This document shows, one piece after another, positions 8,704 through 16,072 of a stretch of 64,000 nucleotides of DNA (position 1 is its first letter; each line of letters opens with the position of its first letter). The notes under the pieces are model-generated. The model was not told the origin of the DNA and did not search any database. It saw only the letters and a program-made list of their open reading frames with translations. The stretch is from Emticicia sp051209875 (GTDB taxonomy: Bacteria > Bacteroidota > Bacteroidia > Cytophagales > Spirosomataceae): NCBI RefSeq assembly GCF_051209875.1, contig NZ_JBNTQY010000001.1, positions 372,001 to 436,000 of the forward strand. The letters run 5' to 3'. The position numbers and the translations under genes are program-made.

Positions 8704-8790
8704 ACCAAAAACGCTATTTTTTGGTCGTATTTCGTTAATCATTATTAGGTTATTATACTCAATTTTGCATCGCCTATTCCACAAACTTCA

Positions 8791-9429
8791 ATGGCGGACA
8801 AATACCAAAACAAATATCGCATTCCTACGGCTCGACATCCTCATTGGGATTATGGCACAAATGGAGCATATTTTATTACGATTTGTACAGAAAACCGACA
8901 ATGTTTTTTAGGTAAATGTGAAAATGGTAAGATGAAATTGTCAACCGTTGGTGCAATTGCACAAGGTTTTTGGTATGAAATTCCAAAACATTTTCCATTT
9001 GTTGAATTGGGTGAATTTGTAGTAATGCCTAACCATATTCATGGTGTTTTGATTTTGAATAAAAATGGTTTTGATGAAAATATTATTGATTCCATTGACA
9101 ATATCATTGACCCCGTAGAGACAAGGCAATGCCTTGTCTCTACCACCGAACATGTTTCTACCAATAATGATGATAAAACCATTGGTCAAAAACGATTTCG
9201 GAATCAAGGAAAAAATACGGTTTCGTCAATTATTGGTTCATATAAATCAATTTGCACCAAACACATTCATGCGACTTTTCCGTCAATGAATTTTGAATGG
9301 CAAACACGCTTTTGGGATAATATTATTCGTGATGACGAGGCATTTAATACAATTAGCCAATACATTATCAACAATCCTTTGAATTGGGAAGGCGATAAAT
9401 TTTTTGGAGAAGAAATTAAACCCGAATAG
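8791..9429 (+). CDS. REP-associated tyrosine transposase (RAYT, IS200-like)
   Basis: The 212-residue protein belongs to the Y1 transposase superfamily. It has YFITICTENRQCFLG near the N-terminus and the HUH motif in VVMPNHIHGVLIL (residues 76-88), which holds the metal for single-strand DNA nicking. Later come NTVSSIIGSYKS and WQTRFWDNIIRDDEAFNTISQYIINNP, which should hold the catalytic tyrosine and the C-terminal helix. RAYTs are domesticated single-copy relatives of IS200 that act on REP palindromes. Two 29-nt palindromes with the same outer arms lie at this locus: one inside the gene (in frame, encoding VETRQCLVST) and one 9 nt after it. No second transposon gene or terminal sequence is visible. 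Confidence 0.9.
   Translation: MADKYQNKYRIPTARHPHWDYGTNGAYFITICTENRQCFLGKCENGKMKLSTVGAIAQGFWYEIPKHFPFVELGEFVVMPNHIHGVLILNKNGFDENIIDSIDNIIDPVETRQCLVSTTEHVSTNNDDKTIGQKRFRNQGKNTVSSIIGSYKSICTKHIHATFPSMNFEWQTRFWDNIIRDDEAFNTISQYIINNPLNWEGDKFFGEEIKPE
9115..9143 (+). repeat. REP-like palindrome inside the RAYT gene
   Basis: A perfect 13-bp inverted repeat GTAGAGACAAGGC / GCCTTGTCTCTAC with loop AAT. It starts on a codon boundary and is translated without breaking the frame. Confidence 0.9.
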
Positions 9430-9438
9430 ATACCGTTG

Positions 9439-9467
9439 GTAGAGACGTTGCATTGCAACGTCTCTAC
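9439..9467. repeat. REP-like palindrome downstream of the RAYT gene
   Basis: A perfect 13-bp inverted repeat GTAGAGACGTTGC / GCAACGTCTCTAC with loop ATT. The outer 8 bp equal those of the copy at 9115. The inner 5 bp differ but still pair. Confidence 0.9.
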
Positions 9468-9515
9468 GGTGCGTAACAAATTTATATTTACCGTTACTAA
9501 ATATTATATTATACA

Positions 9516-10514
9516 ATGGCAAACAGAAATCGCAAATTACAGGTCTTTGTCTCTTCAACTTTTATTGATTTACAAGAAGAAAGACAAGCGGCTGTGCAGG
9601 CGATTTTAAAAGTGGGAGATATTCCTGCGGGTATGGAGTTGTTTAAAGCAGGGGATGAGGAACAGTGGGAAATTATAAAAAGTTGGATTGAAGAATCTGA
9701 TGTTTATATGTTGATTTTGGGTGGACGCTATGGTTCAATTGAACCCAAATCTGGTAACAGCTATACTCAGTTAGAATATGAATATGCTTTGAAATTAGGT
9801 AAGCCATTTTTTGCAATAGTTATAAATGATTCTTGGACAGATAAAAAAGCAAAAAAGAGAGGAGTAAAAATTGAAGATTTTAAAGAAGTAAATAATCTTC
9901 AAAAGCTAAATGATTTTAGAGCAACTGTAAAAACTAAAATGGTAAGTTTTGCAGATGATTTAAAAGATATTAAGTTGGCAGTTAGTGATAGTTTACATGA
10001 AATTAATAAAAGAGAAAATTTGCAAGGTTGGGTGAAAGCAGATGACACAGATTTTAGCTCTATTTCAGAAGAATTAGCTCGATTGAGTAAAGAAAATAGT
10101 GAATTAAAAGAGAAAATAGCTAATTTGAATGTAGAAGAGAAAATAAATGGAATTCCTATAAGTCAGTTTGTGATTTTTCTAAAGAGTCAAAAAATATCTG
10201 ATGAAACAAAAATGTTACCACTTACCTTTGAAAATGATGAAGGTGGTAAATTATATGATATTTATAATTTGTTAGATATTTTTTGGATATGTTGTACAGA
10301 CCATAAAGCACTTAAAAATCTCTATTTTGACTCAGGTAATTCGTTTGATTATCATGATTTAGAAAAATTAAAGAACCAAGCAATAAGTGATTTAGTAAAA
10401 TTTGAATTGTTAGATGAAAATGGTAGAACTACAATACTGAATTCATCGGGTTCTAAATTGTTTATTTATTTAAAAATGAATCCACATTTGCTTACTACAA
10501 ATGAAAACTATTAA
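9516..10514 (+). CDS. DUF4062-domain protein with coiled coil and C-terminal domain
   Basis: The 332-residue protein opens with a DUF4062 domain (about 8-100): LQVFVSSTFIDLQEERQAAVQAI, then ADVYMLILGGRYGS-like text (here ESDVYMLILGGRYGSIE) and YTQLEYEYALKLGKPFFAIV. This fold is TIR-like and is often found fused to NACHT or other sensor modules. Here a coiled coil (about 186-212, ELARLSKENSELKEKI) joins it to a C-terminal part of about 115 residues that I do not recognise. There is no signal peptide or membrane segment. The gene lies beside the RAYT, 47 bp before leuC, and is AT-richer than its neighbours, which fits recent gain. A defence or stress-effector role is inference. Confidence 0.82.
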   Translation: MANRNRKLQVFVSSTFIDLQEERQAAVQAILKVGDIPAGMELFKAGDEEQWEIIKSWIEESDVYMLILGGRYGSIEPKSGNSYTQLEYEYALKLGKPFFAIVINDSWTDKKAKKRGVKIEDFKEVNNLQKLNDFRATVKTKMVSFADDLKDIKLAVSDSLHEINKRENLQGWVKADDTDFSSISEELARLSKENSELKEKIANLNVEEKINGIPISQFVIFLKSQKISDETKMLPLTFENDEGGKLYDIYNLLDIFWICCTDHKALKNLYFDSGNSFDYHDLEKLKNQAISDLVKFELLDENGRTTILNSSGSKLFIYLKMNPHLLTTNENY

Positions 10515-10561
10515 AAGGCTTCCAGCCTAAAAACAAAACGCATTAAAACAATTAAATTAAT

Positions 10562-11962
10562 ATGTCAGCACCAAAATCATTATTTGACAAAGTATGGGAT
10601 GCACACGTTGTTCGTAAAATCGAAGACGGCCCCGACGTTTTTCTCATTGACCGCCACTTCATTCATGAAGTAACGAGTCCAGTTGCCTTTTTAGGTCTCG
10701 AAAGTCGTGGTCTCGGTGTACTTTTCCCAAATCGTACATTTGCAACTGCCGACCATAATACGCCAACAATTAATCAGCATTTACCAGTGCAAGATCCACT
10801 TTCAGCTAATCAGTTGAAAGCTTTGGAAACTAATTCTGCTAAATATGGCATTTCTCACTGGGGATTAGGTCACGCAAAAAATGGTATCGTTCACGTAGTT
10901 GGGCCAGAAAATGGTATTACGCTTCCAGGAATGACTATCGTTTGTGGTGATTCGCATACATCTACGCACGGAGCTTTCGGAGCAATTGCGTTCGGAATTG
11001 GTACTTCTGAAGTCGAGATGGTACTTTCTTCGCAATGTATCATGCAGCCAAAACCAAAGAAAATGCGTGTAACAATCAATGGTAAATTGGGCAAAGGCGT
11101 ATTACCAAAAGACGTGACACTCTTTATTATTTCAAAACTTTCAGCGGCAGGTGCAACAGGTTATTTCTGTGAATATGCAGGCGAAGTTTTTGAAAACATG
11201 AGTATGGAAGGTCGCATGACAGTTTGTAATATGTCAATCGAAATGGGTGCGAGAGGTGGCATGATAGCTCCTGACGAAACTACTTTCGCTTATTTGAAAG
11301 GAAGAGAACAAGCTCCAAAAGGTGAAGCTTGGGACAGAGCATTGGCTTATTGGAAAACCCTCAAAACTGATGAAGGAACAGTTTTCGACATAGAATATTC
11401 GTTCGATGCTTCTGAAATCGAGCCACAAATTACTTATGGTACGAATCCAGGTTTAGGTACAGGTATTTCTAAAAATATTCCACAAGCTGCCAATGTATTG
11501 GATGGTGCTGCTTCTTATGCAAAATCTTTGAATTATATGGGCTTTGCCGAAGATGAACAAATCATTGGTAAACCAATTGATTATGTTTTCTTGGGAAGTT
11601 GTACAAACGGTCGTATCGAAGATTTCCGTGCTTTTGCTTCAATCGTGAAAGGACGTAAGAAAGCTGATAACGTAACCGCTTGGTTGGTTCCAGGTTCGCA
11701 TATCGTTGAATCTCAAATCAAGGAAGAAGGTATTTTGGATATTTTGACTGAAGCAGGTTTTGCTTTGCGTCAGCCAGGTTGTTCGGCGTGTTTGGCAATG
11801 AATGATGATAAAATTCCTGCTGGAAAATACGCAGTTTCGACATCAAATAGAAACTTTGAAGGTCGTCAAGGACCAGGTGCAAGAACACTTTTGGCTTCGC
11901 CATTGGTTGCAGCAGCTGCAGCGGTGACTGGGAAAGTTACAGATCCAAGAGAATTTTTATAA
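10562..11962 (+). CDS. leuC: 3-isopropylmalate dehydratase, large subunit
   Basis: The 466-residue aconitase-family subunit, with LeuD, isomerises 2- to 3-isopropylmalate in leucine synthesis. The substrate segment IVCGDSHTSTHGAFGAIAFGIGTSEVE and the three iron-sulfur cysteines (one in GSCTNGR, two in PGCSACLAMN) are present. The length is typical of LeuC. It is the first gene of the leu cluster; the synthase and leuB follow leuD on the same strand. The stretch between leuC and leuD is filled by a repeat element (11978-12071) rather than by tight coupling. Confidence 0.97.
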   Translation: MSAPKSLFDKVWDAHVVRKIEDGPDVFLIDRHFIHEVTSPVAFLGLESRGLGVLFPNRTFATADHNTPTINQHLPVQDPLSANQLKALETNSAKYGISHWGLGHAKNGIVHVVGPENGITLPGMTIVCGDSHTSTHGAFGAIAFGIGTSEVEMVLSSQCIMQPKPKKMRVTINGKLGKGVLPKDVTLFIISKLSAAGATGYFCEYAGEVFENMSMEGRMTVCNMSIEMGARGGMIAPDETTFAYLKGREQAPKGEAWDRALAYWKTLKTDEGTVFDIEYSFDASEIEPQITYGTNPGLGTGISKNIPQAANVLDGAASYAKSLNYMGFAEDEQIIGKPIDYVFLGSCTNGRIEDFRAFASIVKGRKKADNVTAWLVPGSHIVESQIKEEGILDILTEAGFALRQPGCSACLAMNDDKIPAGKYAVSTSNRNFEGRQGPGARTLLASPLVAAAAAVTGKVTDPREFL

Positions 11963-11977
11963 TCAATTTTATAATTC

Positions 11978-12071
11978 ACCACTAAGAACACATAAAAGCG
12001 GTTCGCCGCCCACACCAAGTTTCACTCATTAAATAATCTGTGATACTCTGTGTCCTCAATGCCTCAGTGGT
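11978..12071. repeat. Gene-less inverted-repeat element between leuC and leuD
   Basis: The 94-bp element begins ACCACTAAGAACACA and, read on the opposite strand from its other end, begins ACCACTGAGGCATTGAGG with ACACAGAG further in. The words CACTGAG and CACAGAG also occur in the ends of the GxxExxY cassette at 14329-14791. A small hairpin GCGGTTCGCCGC (11998-12009) sits inside. It carries no gene. Confidence 0.7.
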
Positions 12072-12090
12072 AAAAAAATATTCTAAAAAA

Positions 12091-12687
12091 ATGGCTTACG
12101 ATAAGTTCACTATATTACAAAGCACCGCAGTTCCGATGCCAATCGAAAATGTGGATACTGACCAAATCATTCCTGCACGCTTCTTGAAAGCAACCAGCAG
12201 AGTAGATTTCGACAAAAACTTATTCAGAGACTGGCGTTATAACAACGACGATTCTCCGAAAGCAGACTTTGTTTTAAATAACCCAATCTATTCAGGAAAA
12301 ATTCTTGTGGGTGGACGTAATTTCGGTAGCGGTTCGAGTCGTGAACACGCTGCTTGGGCAATCTATGACTACGGTTTTCGTTGTGTAGTTTCGAGTTTTT
12401 TTGCTGATATTTTCAAAGGAAATGCTTTAAACATTGGCATTCTACCAGTTCAAGTGAGTGAAGGATTTTTGCACAAAATTTTTAGTGCTATCGAAGCTGA
12501 TTCTAAAACTGAACTTGAAATAGACTTACCTGCTCAAACGATTACGATTTTGGCAACTGGCGAACAAGAAAGTTTCGCTATCAATGGCTATAAAAAGAAC
12601 AATATGATTAATGGCTATGATGACATTGATTATTTGCAATCGATGAAAGCTGAAATTGCTGCTTTTGCCGATAAGAGTCTTTATTAA
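12091..12687 (+). CDS. leuD: 3-isopropylmalate dehydratase, small subunit
   Basis: This 198-residue protein is the swivelling subunit that completes the LeuCD active site. It shows the characteristic VDTDQIIPARFLK near the N-terminus, the FGSGSSREHAAWAI loop and FADIFKGNALNIGILPV. I start at the ATG at 12091 (MAYDKFTILQ). The frame is open back to 12040, but that part lies in the repeat element and matches no LeuD. The gene is followed by a short GC hairpin (AAGCGGTACGCCGCCC, 12692-12707) almost identical to the one after leuC, and by a degenerate GAATG repeat before the synthase gene. Confidence 0.96.
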   Translation: MAYDKFTILQSTAVPMPIENVDTDQIIPARFLKATSRVDFDKNLFRDWRYNNDDSPKADFVLNNPIYSGKILVGGRNFGSGSSREHAAWAIYDYGFRCVVSSFFADIFKGNALNIGILPVQVSEGFLHKIFSAIEADSKTELEIDLPAQTITILATGEQESFAINGYKKNNMINGYDDIDYLQSMKAEIAAFADKSLY

Positions 12688-12713
12688 TTTTGAAGCGGTA
12701 CGCCGCCCGTTCT

Positions 12714-12778
12714 GAATGATAGAATGATAAAATGTTGAATGGTTAATAAACCTTCATCCTTCATTTATTCTATCATTC
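12714..12778. repeat. GAATG-type inverted repeat between leuD and leuA
   Basis: GAATGATAGAATG at 12714-12726 is mirrored by TATTCTATCATTC at 12766-12778 (12 of 13 bp pair). More CATTT/CATTC words continue to about 12794. Units are spaced 7-8 bp apart, a looser form of the GAATGnA heptads at 62572. Confidence 0.65.
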
Positions 12779-12804
12779 GCTCATTTACTCATTCAAAATT
12801 GAAT

Positions 12805-14316
12805 ATGCGACACATAGAAATAATGGATACAACACTCCGTGATGGTGAACAAACCAGCGGAGTATCTTTTTCTGCAACCGAAAAGTTGGCGATTGCTCAA
12901 ATGCTACTCACCGAAGTGAAAGTGGATAGAATTGAGGTGGCTTCCGCTCGTGTTTCGGAAGGAGAATTATTGGCAGTACAAAAAATTACAAATTGGGCAA
13001 AAGAACATAATTTACTTGAAAAAGTAGAGGTTTTGACTTTTGTAGATGGCGAAGCTTCGATTAATTGGATGCTTCAAGCAGGTGCTAAAGTAATGAATTT
13101 ATTGACTAAAGGCTCGATGAATCATCTTACGCACCAGCTAAAGAAAACACCCGAACAACATTTTAGCGAAATCTCGAATGTGATATCTTTGGCCCAGTCG
13201 AAAGGAATAAAAACCAATGTTTATTTAGAAGATTGGAGTAACGGAATGCGAAATTCACAAGATTATGTGTTTCGTTTTCTAGATTTTCTTGAAACTCAAC
13301 CGATTGAAAGGGTTTTATTGCCTGATACTTTAGGGGTACTCACGCCCCAAGAAACCTATAAGTTTTTGCATTCGATAGTAGGGAGATATCCTAATCAACA
13401 CTTTGATTTTCATGCTCATAATGATTATGATTTAAGTGTAGCCAATGTTATGGAAGCTATTCGAGCAGGCGTTCAAGGTTTGCACTTAACTGTAAATGGT
13501 ATGGGCGAACGTACAGGTAATGCTCCTCTATCAAGTACGATTGCGGTTATCAATGATTTCATGCCTGACGTAACAACTTCGGTTGTGGAGCAATCTCTTT
13601 ATACAGTTAGCAAGATTGTAGAATCGTTTTCAGGTTTTAGTATTCCTGTAAATAAACCTGTTATTGGTGAAAATGTGTTTACACAAACAGCAGGAATTCA
13701 TGCCGATGGAGATAACAAAAACAATCTCTATTTCAATGATTTAATGCCCGAACGTTTTGGAAGAACTCGCAAATATGCTCTTGGGAAAACTTCTGGAAAA
13801 GCTAATATTGAGAAGAATCTACATGAAATCGGTATTACACTTTCGCAGGAAGAAATCAAGAAAGTAACGCAAAGAATCATTGAACTTGGCGACCGTAAGG
13901 AGGTTGTTACAAAGGAAGATTTACCTTATATTATCTCTGATGTGCTTGATAGCGAGGCAATCGTGGAGCGTGTACAAGTAATTAACTATGTAATGACTCA
14001 TTCAAAAAATCTTCGCCCGTCGGTTACTTTGATGGTAAAAATTGATGAAGATGTTTTTGAAGAAAATGCCCAAGGCGATGGCCAGTATGATGCTTTCATG
14101 AATGCTTTAAAGAAGATTTATGAAAAGAAAAAAATCAAACTTCCAACACTGACAGATTATGCTGTAAGGATTCCTCCTGGAGGAAAAACAGATGCTCTTT
14201 GTGAAACGATTATTAGTTGGGAATCTCCAACGAAAAGTTTCAAAACTCGTGGATTAGATTGCGATCAAACTGTTTCAGCTTTGAAAGCTACTCAGAAGAT
14301 GTTGAATTTGATTTAG
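12805..14316 (+). CDS. leuA: 2-isopropylmalate synthase-type enzyme (LeuA/CimA family)
   Basis: The 503-residue protein has an N-terminal HMGL-like TIM barrel starting IMDTTLRDGEQTSGVSFS, with the metal histidines in DFHAHNDYDLSVAN and the substrate region LTVNGMGERTGNAPLS. A C-terminal regulatory domain (about 380-500) would bind the feedback inhibitor. Such enzymes condense acetyl-CoA with a 2-oxo acid: 2-isopropylmalate synthase uses 2-oxoisovalerate and citramalate synthase uses pyruvate. The position between leuD and leuB favours a role in leucine (or isoleucine) synthesis, but the sequence differs from classical LeuA, so the substrate is uncertain. The ATG at 12805 is preferred; the open frame upstream lies in a repeat. 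Confidence 0.85.
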   Translation: MRHIEIMDTTLRDGEQTSGVSFSATEKLAIAQMLLTEVKVDRIEVASARVSEGELLAVQKITNWAKEHNLLEKVEVLTFVDGEASINWMLQAGAKVMNLLTKGSMNHLTHQLKKTPEQHFSEISNVISLAQSKGIKTNVYLEDWSNGMRNSQDYVFRFLDFLETQPIERVLLPDTLGVLTPQETYKFLHSIVGRYPNQHFDFHAHNDYDLSVANVMEAIRAGVQGLHLTVNGMGERTGNAPLSSTIAVINDFMPDVTTSVVEQSLYTVSKIVESFSGFSIPVNKPVIGENVFTQTAGIHADGDNKNNLYFNDLMPERFGRTRKYALGKTSGKANIEKNLHEIGITLSQEEIKKVTQRIIELGDRKEVVTKEDLPYIISDVLDSEAIVERVQVINYVMTHSKNLRPSVTLMVKIDEDVFEENAQGDGQYDAFMNALKKIYEKKKIKLPTLTDYAVRIPPGGKTDALCETIISWESPTKSFKTRGLDCDQTVSALKATQKMLNLI

Positions 14317-14328
14317 ATTTAGATTATA

Positions 14329-14791
14329 TTTTTTAACCACGGAGATTTACTGAGTTATGGCACTGAGTTACACAGAGAATAGTTAACAGGTATGATATTG
14401 AAAGAAGCGTATGCTGTTCATACTGCTTTAGGGGCTGGTTTACTCGAAAGTGCATACAAAGAATGTCTGTTTTACAAACTTCAAAAGGCGGGGTTATTAG
14501 TTGAAAAAGAAAAAGCAATGCCATTAGTTTTTGAAGATGTAAAGCTTGAATGTGGTTATAGAATTGATTTATTAGTTGAGAATAAAATAGTTTTAGAATT
14601 AAAATCAGTTGAGGCTGTGAATGATGTTCATTCCGCACAAGTACTGACTTATATGAGGCTTGGAAAGTTTAAAATTGGTTATTTAATGAATTTTAATGTA
14701 ACAAGTCTCAAAAATGGTATAAAAAGATTCGTAATATAAACCCCGTGAAACTCTGTGTTTTTTTACTCAGTGCAACTCCGTGGTTAAAAAA
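14329..14791 (+). mobile_element. GxxExxY cassette with inverted ends, inserted in the leu cluster
   Basis: A 463-bp unit is bounded by TTTTTTAACCACGGAG (14329-14344) and its inverted copy CTCCGTGGTTAAAAAA (14776-14791). The words CACTGAGT and ACACAGAG recur inside both ends. Almost all of the interior is one gene of the GxxExxY family. No transposase is present, so any movement would need an enzyme supplied from elsewhere. Confidence 0.7.
14392..14739 (+). CDS. GxxExxY protein (PD-(D/E)xK nuclease-like)
   Basis: This 115-residue protein matches the GxxExxY family: GAGLLESAYKECL holds the name-giving motif (G, E and Y at positions 15, 18 and 21). The core YRIDLLVENKIVLELKSVE has the spacing D...ExK seen in PD-(D/E)xK nucleases, and AQVLTYMRLGKFKIGYLMNFNV follows. 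The function of the family is not established. The first ATG (14392) gives a slightly short N-terminus compared with the usual form, and the repeat abuts it. The gene lies alone between leuA and leuB inside an inverted-repeat cassette, which argues that it was inserted there. Confidence 0.88.
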   Translation: MILKEAYAVHTALGAGLLESAYKECLFYKLQKAGLLVEKEKAMPLVFEDVKLECGYRIDLLVENKIVLELKSVEAVNDVHSAQVLTYMRLGKFKIGYLMNFNVTSLKNGIKRFVI

Positions 14792-14798
14792 CAAAAAA

Positions 14799-15869
14799 AT
14801 GAAAAAACATATCTTAATAGTGCCAGGTGATGGCATAGGGCAAGAAGTTACCCAAGTTGGTAAAAAAGTAGTCGAGAAAATCGCTGCGAAATTTGGTCAT
14901 GAGTTTACTTATGATGAAGCACTAATCGGTCATGCTGCTATCGAAGCAACAGGCGACCCGCTTCCAGAAGAAACACTCATAAAAATGAAAGCTTCTGATG
15001 CTGTTTTATTCGGTGCAGTTGGTCATCCAAAATATGATAACGATCCTTCTGCTAAAGTTCGCCCAGAGCAAGGTTTATTGAAAATGCGTAAAGAATTAGG
15101 CCTTTATGCCAACCTTCGCCCAATCAAACTTTTTGATGAACTTTTAGAAGCATCAAGTATCAAACCAGAGCTTTTGAAAGGTGCAGATATTTTGTTCTTC
15201 CGTGAATTAACAGGTGACGTTTATTTCGGAAAACGTGAACGTATCGACGAAGGAAATACAGCCTACGACACAATGATTTATTCAAAATACGAGGTTGAGC
15301 GTATCGCACGTAAGGCTTTTGATGCAGCAATGACCCGTGGCAAAAAATTGATGTCAGTTGATAAAGCAAACGTACTTGAAAGTAGCCGTTTGTGGCGTGA
15401 AGTAGTGCTTGAAGTAGCTAAAGACTACCCAGAAGTAGAACTTTCACACCAATTTGTTGATGCCGCAGCCATGCTCCTTATCAAAGATCCACGTAAATTT
15501 GATGTTGTTGTAACAGGAAACCTTTTCGGTGATATTTTAACTGATGAAGCTTCCCAAATCGCAGGTTCGATGGGAATGTTGGCCTCTGCTTCAATCGGTG
15601 ACAGCACGGGTGTTTATGAGCCAATTCATGGTTCTGCTCACGATATTACTGGCAAAGGTGTAGCTAATCCATTGGCTTCGATTTTATCGGCAGCCTTGAT
15701 GCTTGACATTTCATTTGGCTTGAAAGCAGAATCAGAAGCAATTATTGCGGCTGTTGATGCGACCTTGAAAGCTGGCTACCGTACAGGTGACATTGCAGAT
15801 GCCAATACACCAAAAGATATGATTTTGGGAACAGATGCAATGGGCGAGCAAATCTTATCAAGAATATAA
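14799..15869 (+). CDS. leuB: 3-isopropylmalate dehydrogenase
   Basis: The 356-residue NAD-dependent enzyme oxidises and decarboxylates 3-isopropylmalate, the third step of leucine synthesis. It shows VPGDGIGQEV at the N-terminus, LRPEQGL-like text (VRPEQGLLKMRKELGLYANLRP), the metal and substrate segment VTGNLFGDILTDEASQIAGSMG, and EPIHGSAHDITGKGVANP. I start at 14799 (MKKHILIVPGDG). The 18 extra residues of the open frame from 14745 come from the right inverted repeat of the GxxExxY cassette. It is the last gene of the cluster and is followed by two hairpins and a terminator. Confidence 0.96.
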   Translation: MKKHILIVPGDGIGQEVTQVGKKVVEKIAAKFGHEFTYDEALIGHAAIEATGDPLPEETLIKMKASDAVLFGAVGHPKYDNDPSAKVRPEQGLLKMRKELGLYANLRPIKLFDELLEASSIKPELLKGADILFFRELTGDVYFGKRERIDEGNTAYDTMIYSKYEVERIARKAFDAAMTRGKKLMSVDKANVLESSRLWREVVLEVAKDYPEVELSHQFVDAAAMLLIKDPRKFDVVVTGNLFGDILTDEASQIAGSMGMLASASIGDSTGVYEPIHGSAHDITGKGVANPLASILSAALMLDISFGLKAESEAIIAAVDATLKAGYRTGDIADANTPKDMILGTDAMGEQILSRI

Positions 15870-15881
15870 GCAATTAATAGA

Positions 15882-15968
15882 ACAAATGTGGGATACCTTC
15901 AAGGAATCCTACATTTTGTTTCAAGAGTATAAAGCAATTGTGGCATACCTCGAAGGTGTGCCACAATT
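15882..15968. repeat. Two related hairpins after leuB
   Basis: The first (15882-15920) pairs AAATGTGGGAT...CCTT with AAGG...ATCCTACATTT. The second (15936-15968) pairs AATTGTGGCATACC with GGTGTGCCACAATT with one G-T wobble. Both have the pattern TGTGGnATACC around a short loop with CAA or GAA. Confidence 0.75.
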
Positions 15969-15988
15969 TGTCTCGATAGTTTACAAAG

Positions 15989-16020
15989 AAAAGACGGGTT
16001 TTTACTCGTCTTTTTTGTTT
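15989..16020 (+). terminator. Terminator of the leu cluster
   Basis: AAAAGACG (15989-15996) pairs with CGTCTTTT (16007-16014), followed by more T. Confidence 0.75.
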
Positions 16021-16046
16021 TCAGAAAAAAATAATGTGTATTTTTG
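16015..16046 (+). promoter_or_regulatory. Promoter of the Skp-like gene
   Basis: TTG (16015-16017) and TATTTTTG (16039-16046) are 21 bp apart. The -7 box ends 26 nt before the start codon. The -33 box sits in the T run of the leu terminator. Confidence 0.6.
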
Positions 16047-16072
16047 ATTAAAAAATCACCAAAACCATTCTA

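Noticed and set aside
8584..8911. Open frames overlapping the AraC and RAYT genes
   Set aside because: They are out-of-frame shadows; the region between the two genes holds only a hairpin.
8791..10514. Multi-gene defence island
   Set aside because: Only the RAYT and the DUF4062 gene are accessory here. No nuclease, methylase, toxin pair or partner gene adjoins, so at most a single-gene system is possible.
12040..12090. Longer leuD start
   Set aside because: The additional frame lies in the repeat element after leuC and has no LeuD similarity.
14333..14638. Minus-strand open frame across the GxxExxY gene
   Set aside because: It is antisense to a recognised family and has no motif of its own.
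14745..14798. Longer leuB start
   Set aside because: The extra residues come from the right inverted repeat of the GxxExxY cassette. The conserved IPMDH start is at 14799.
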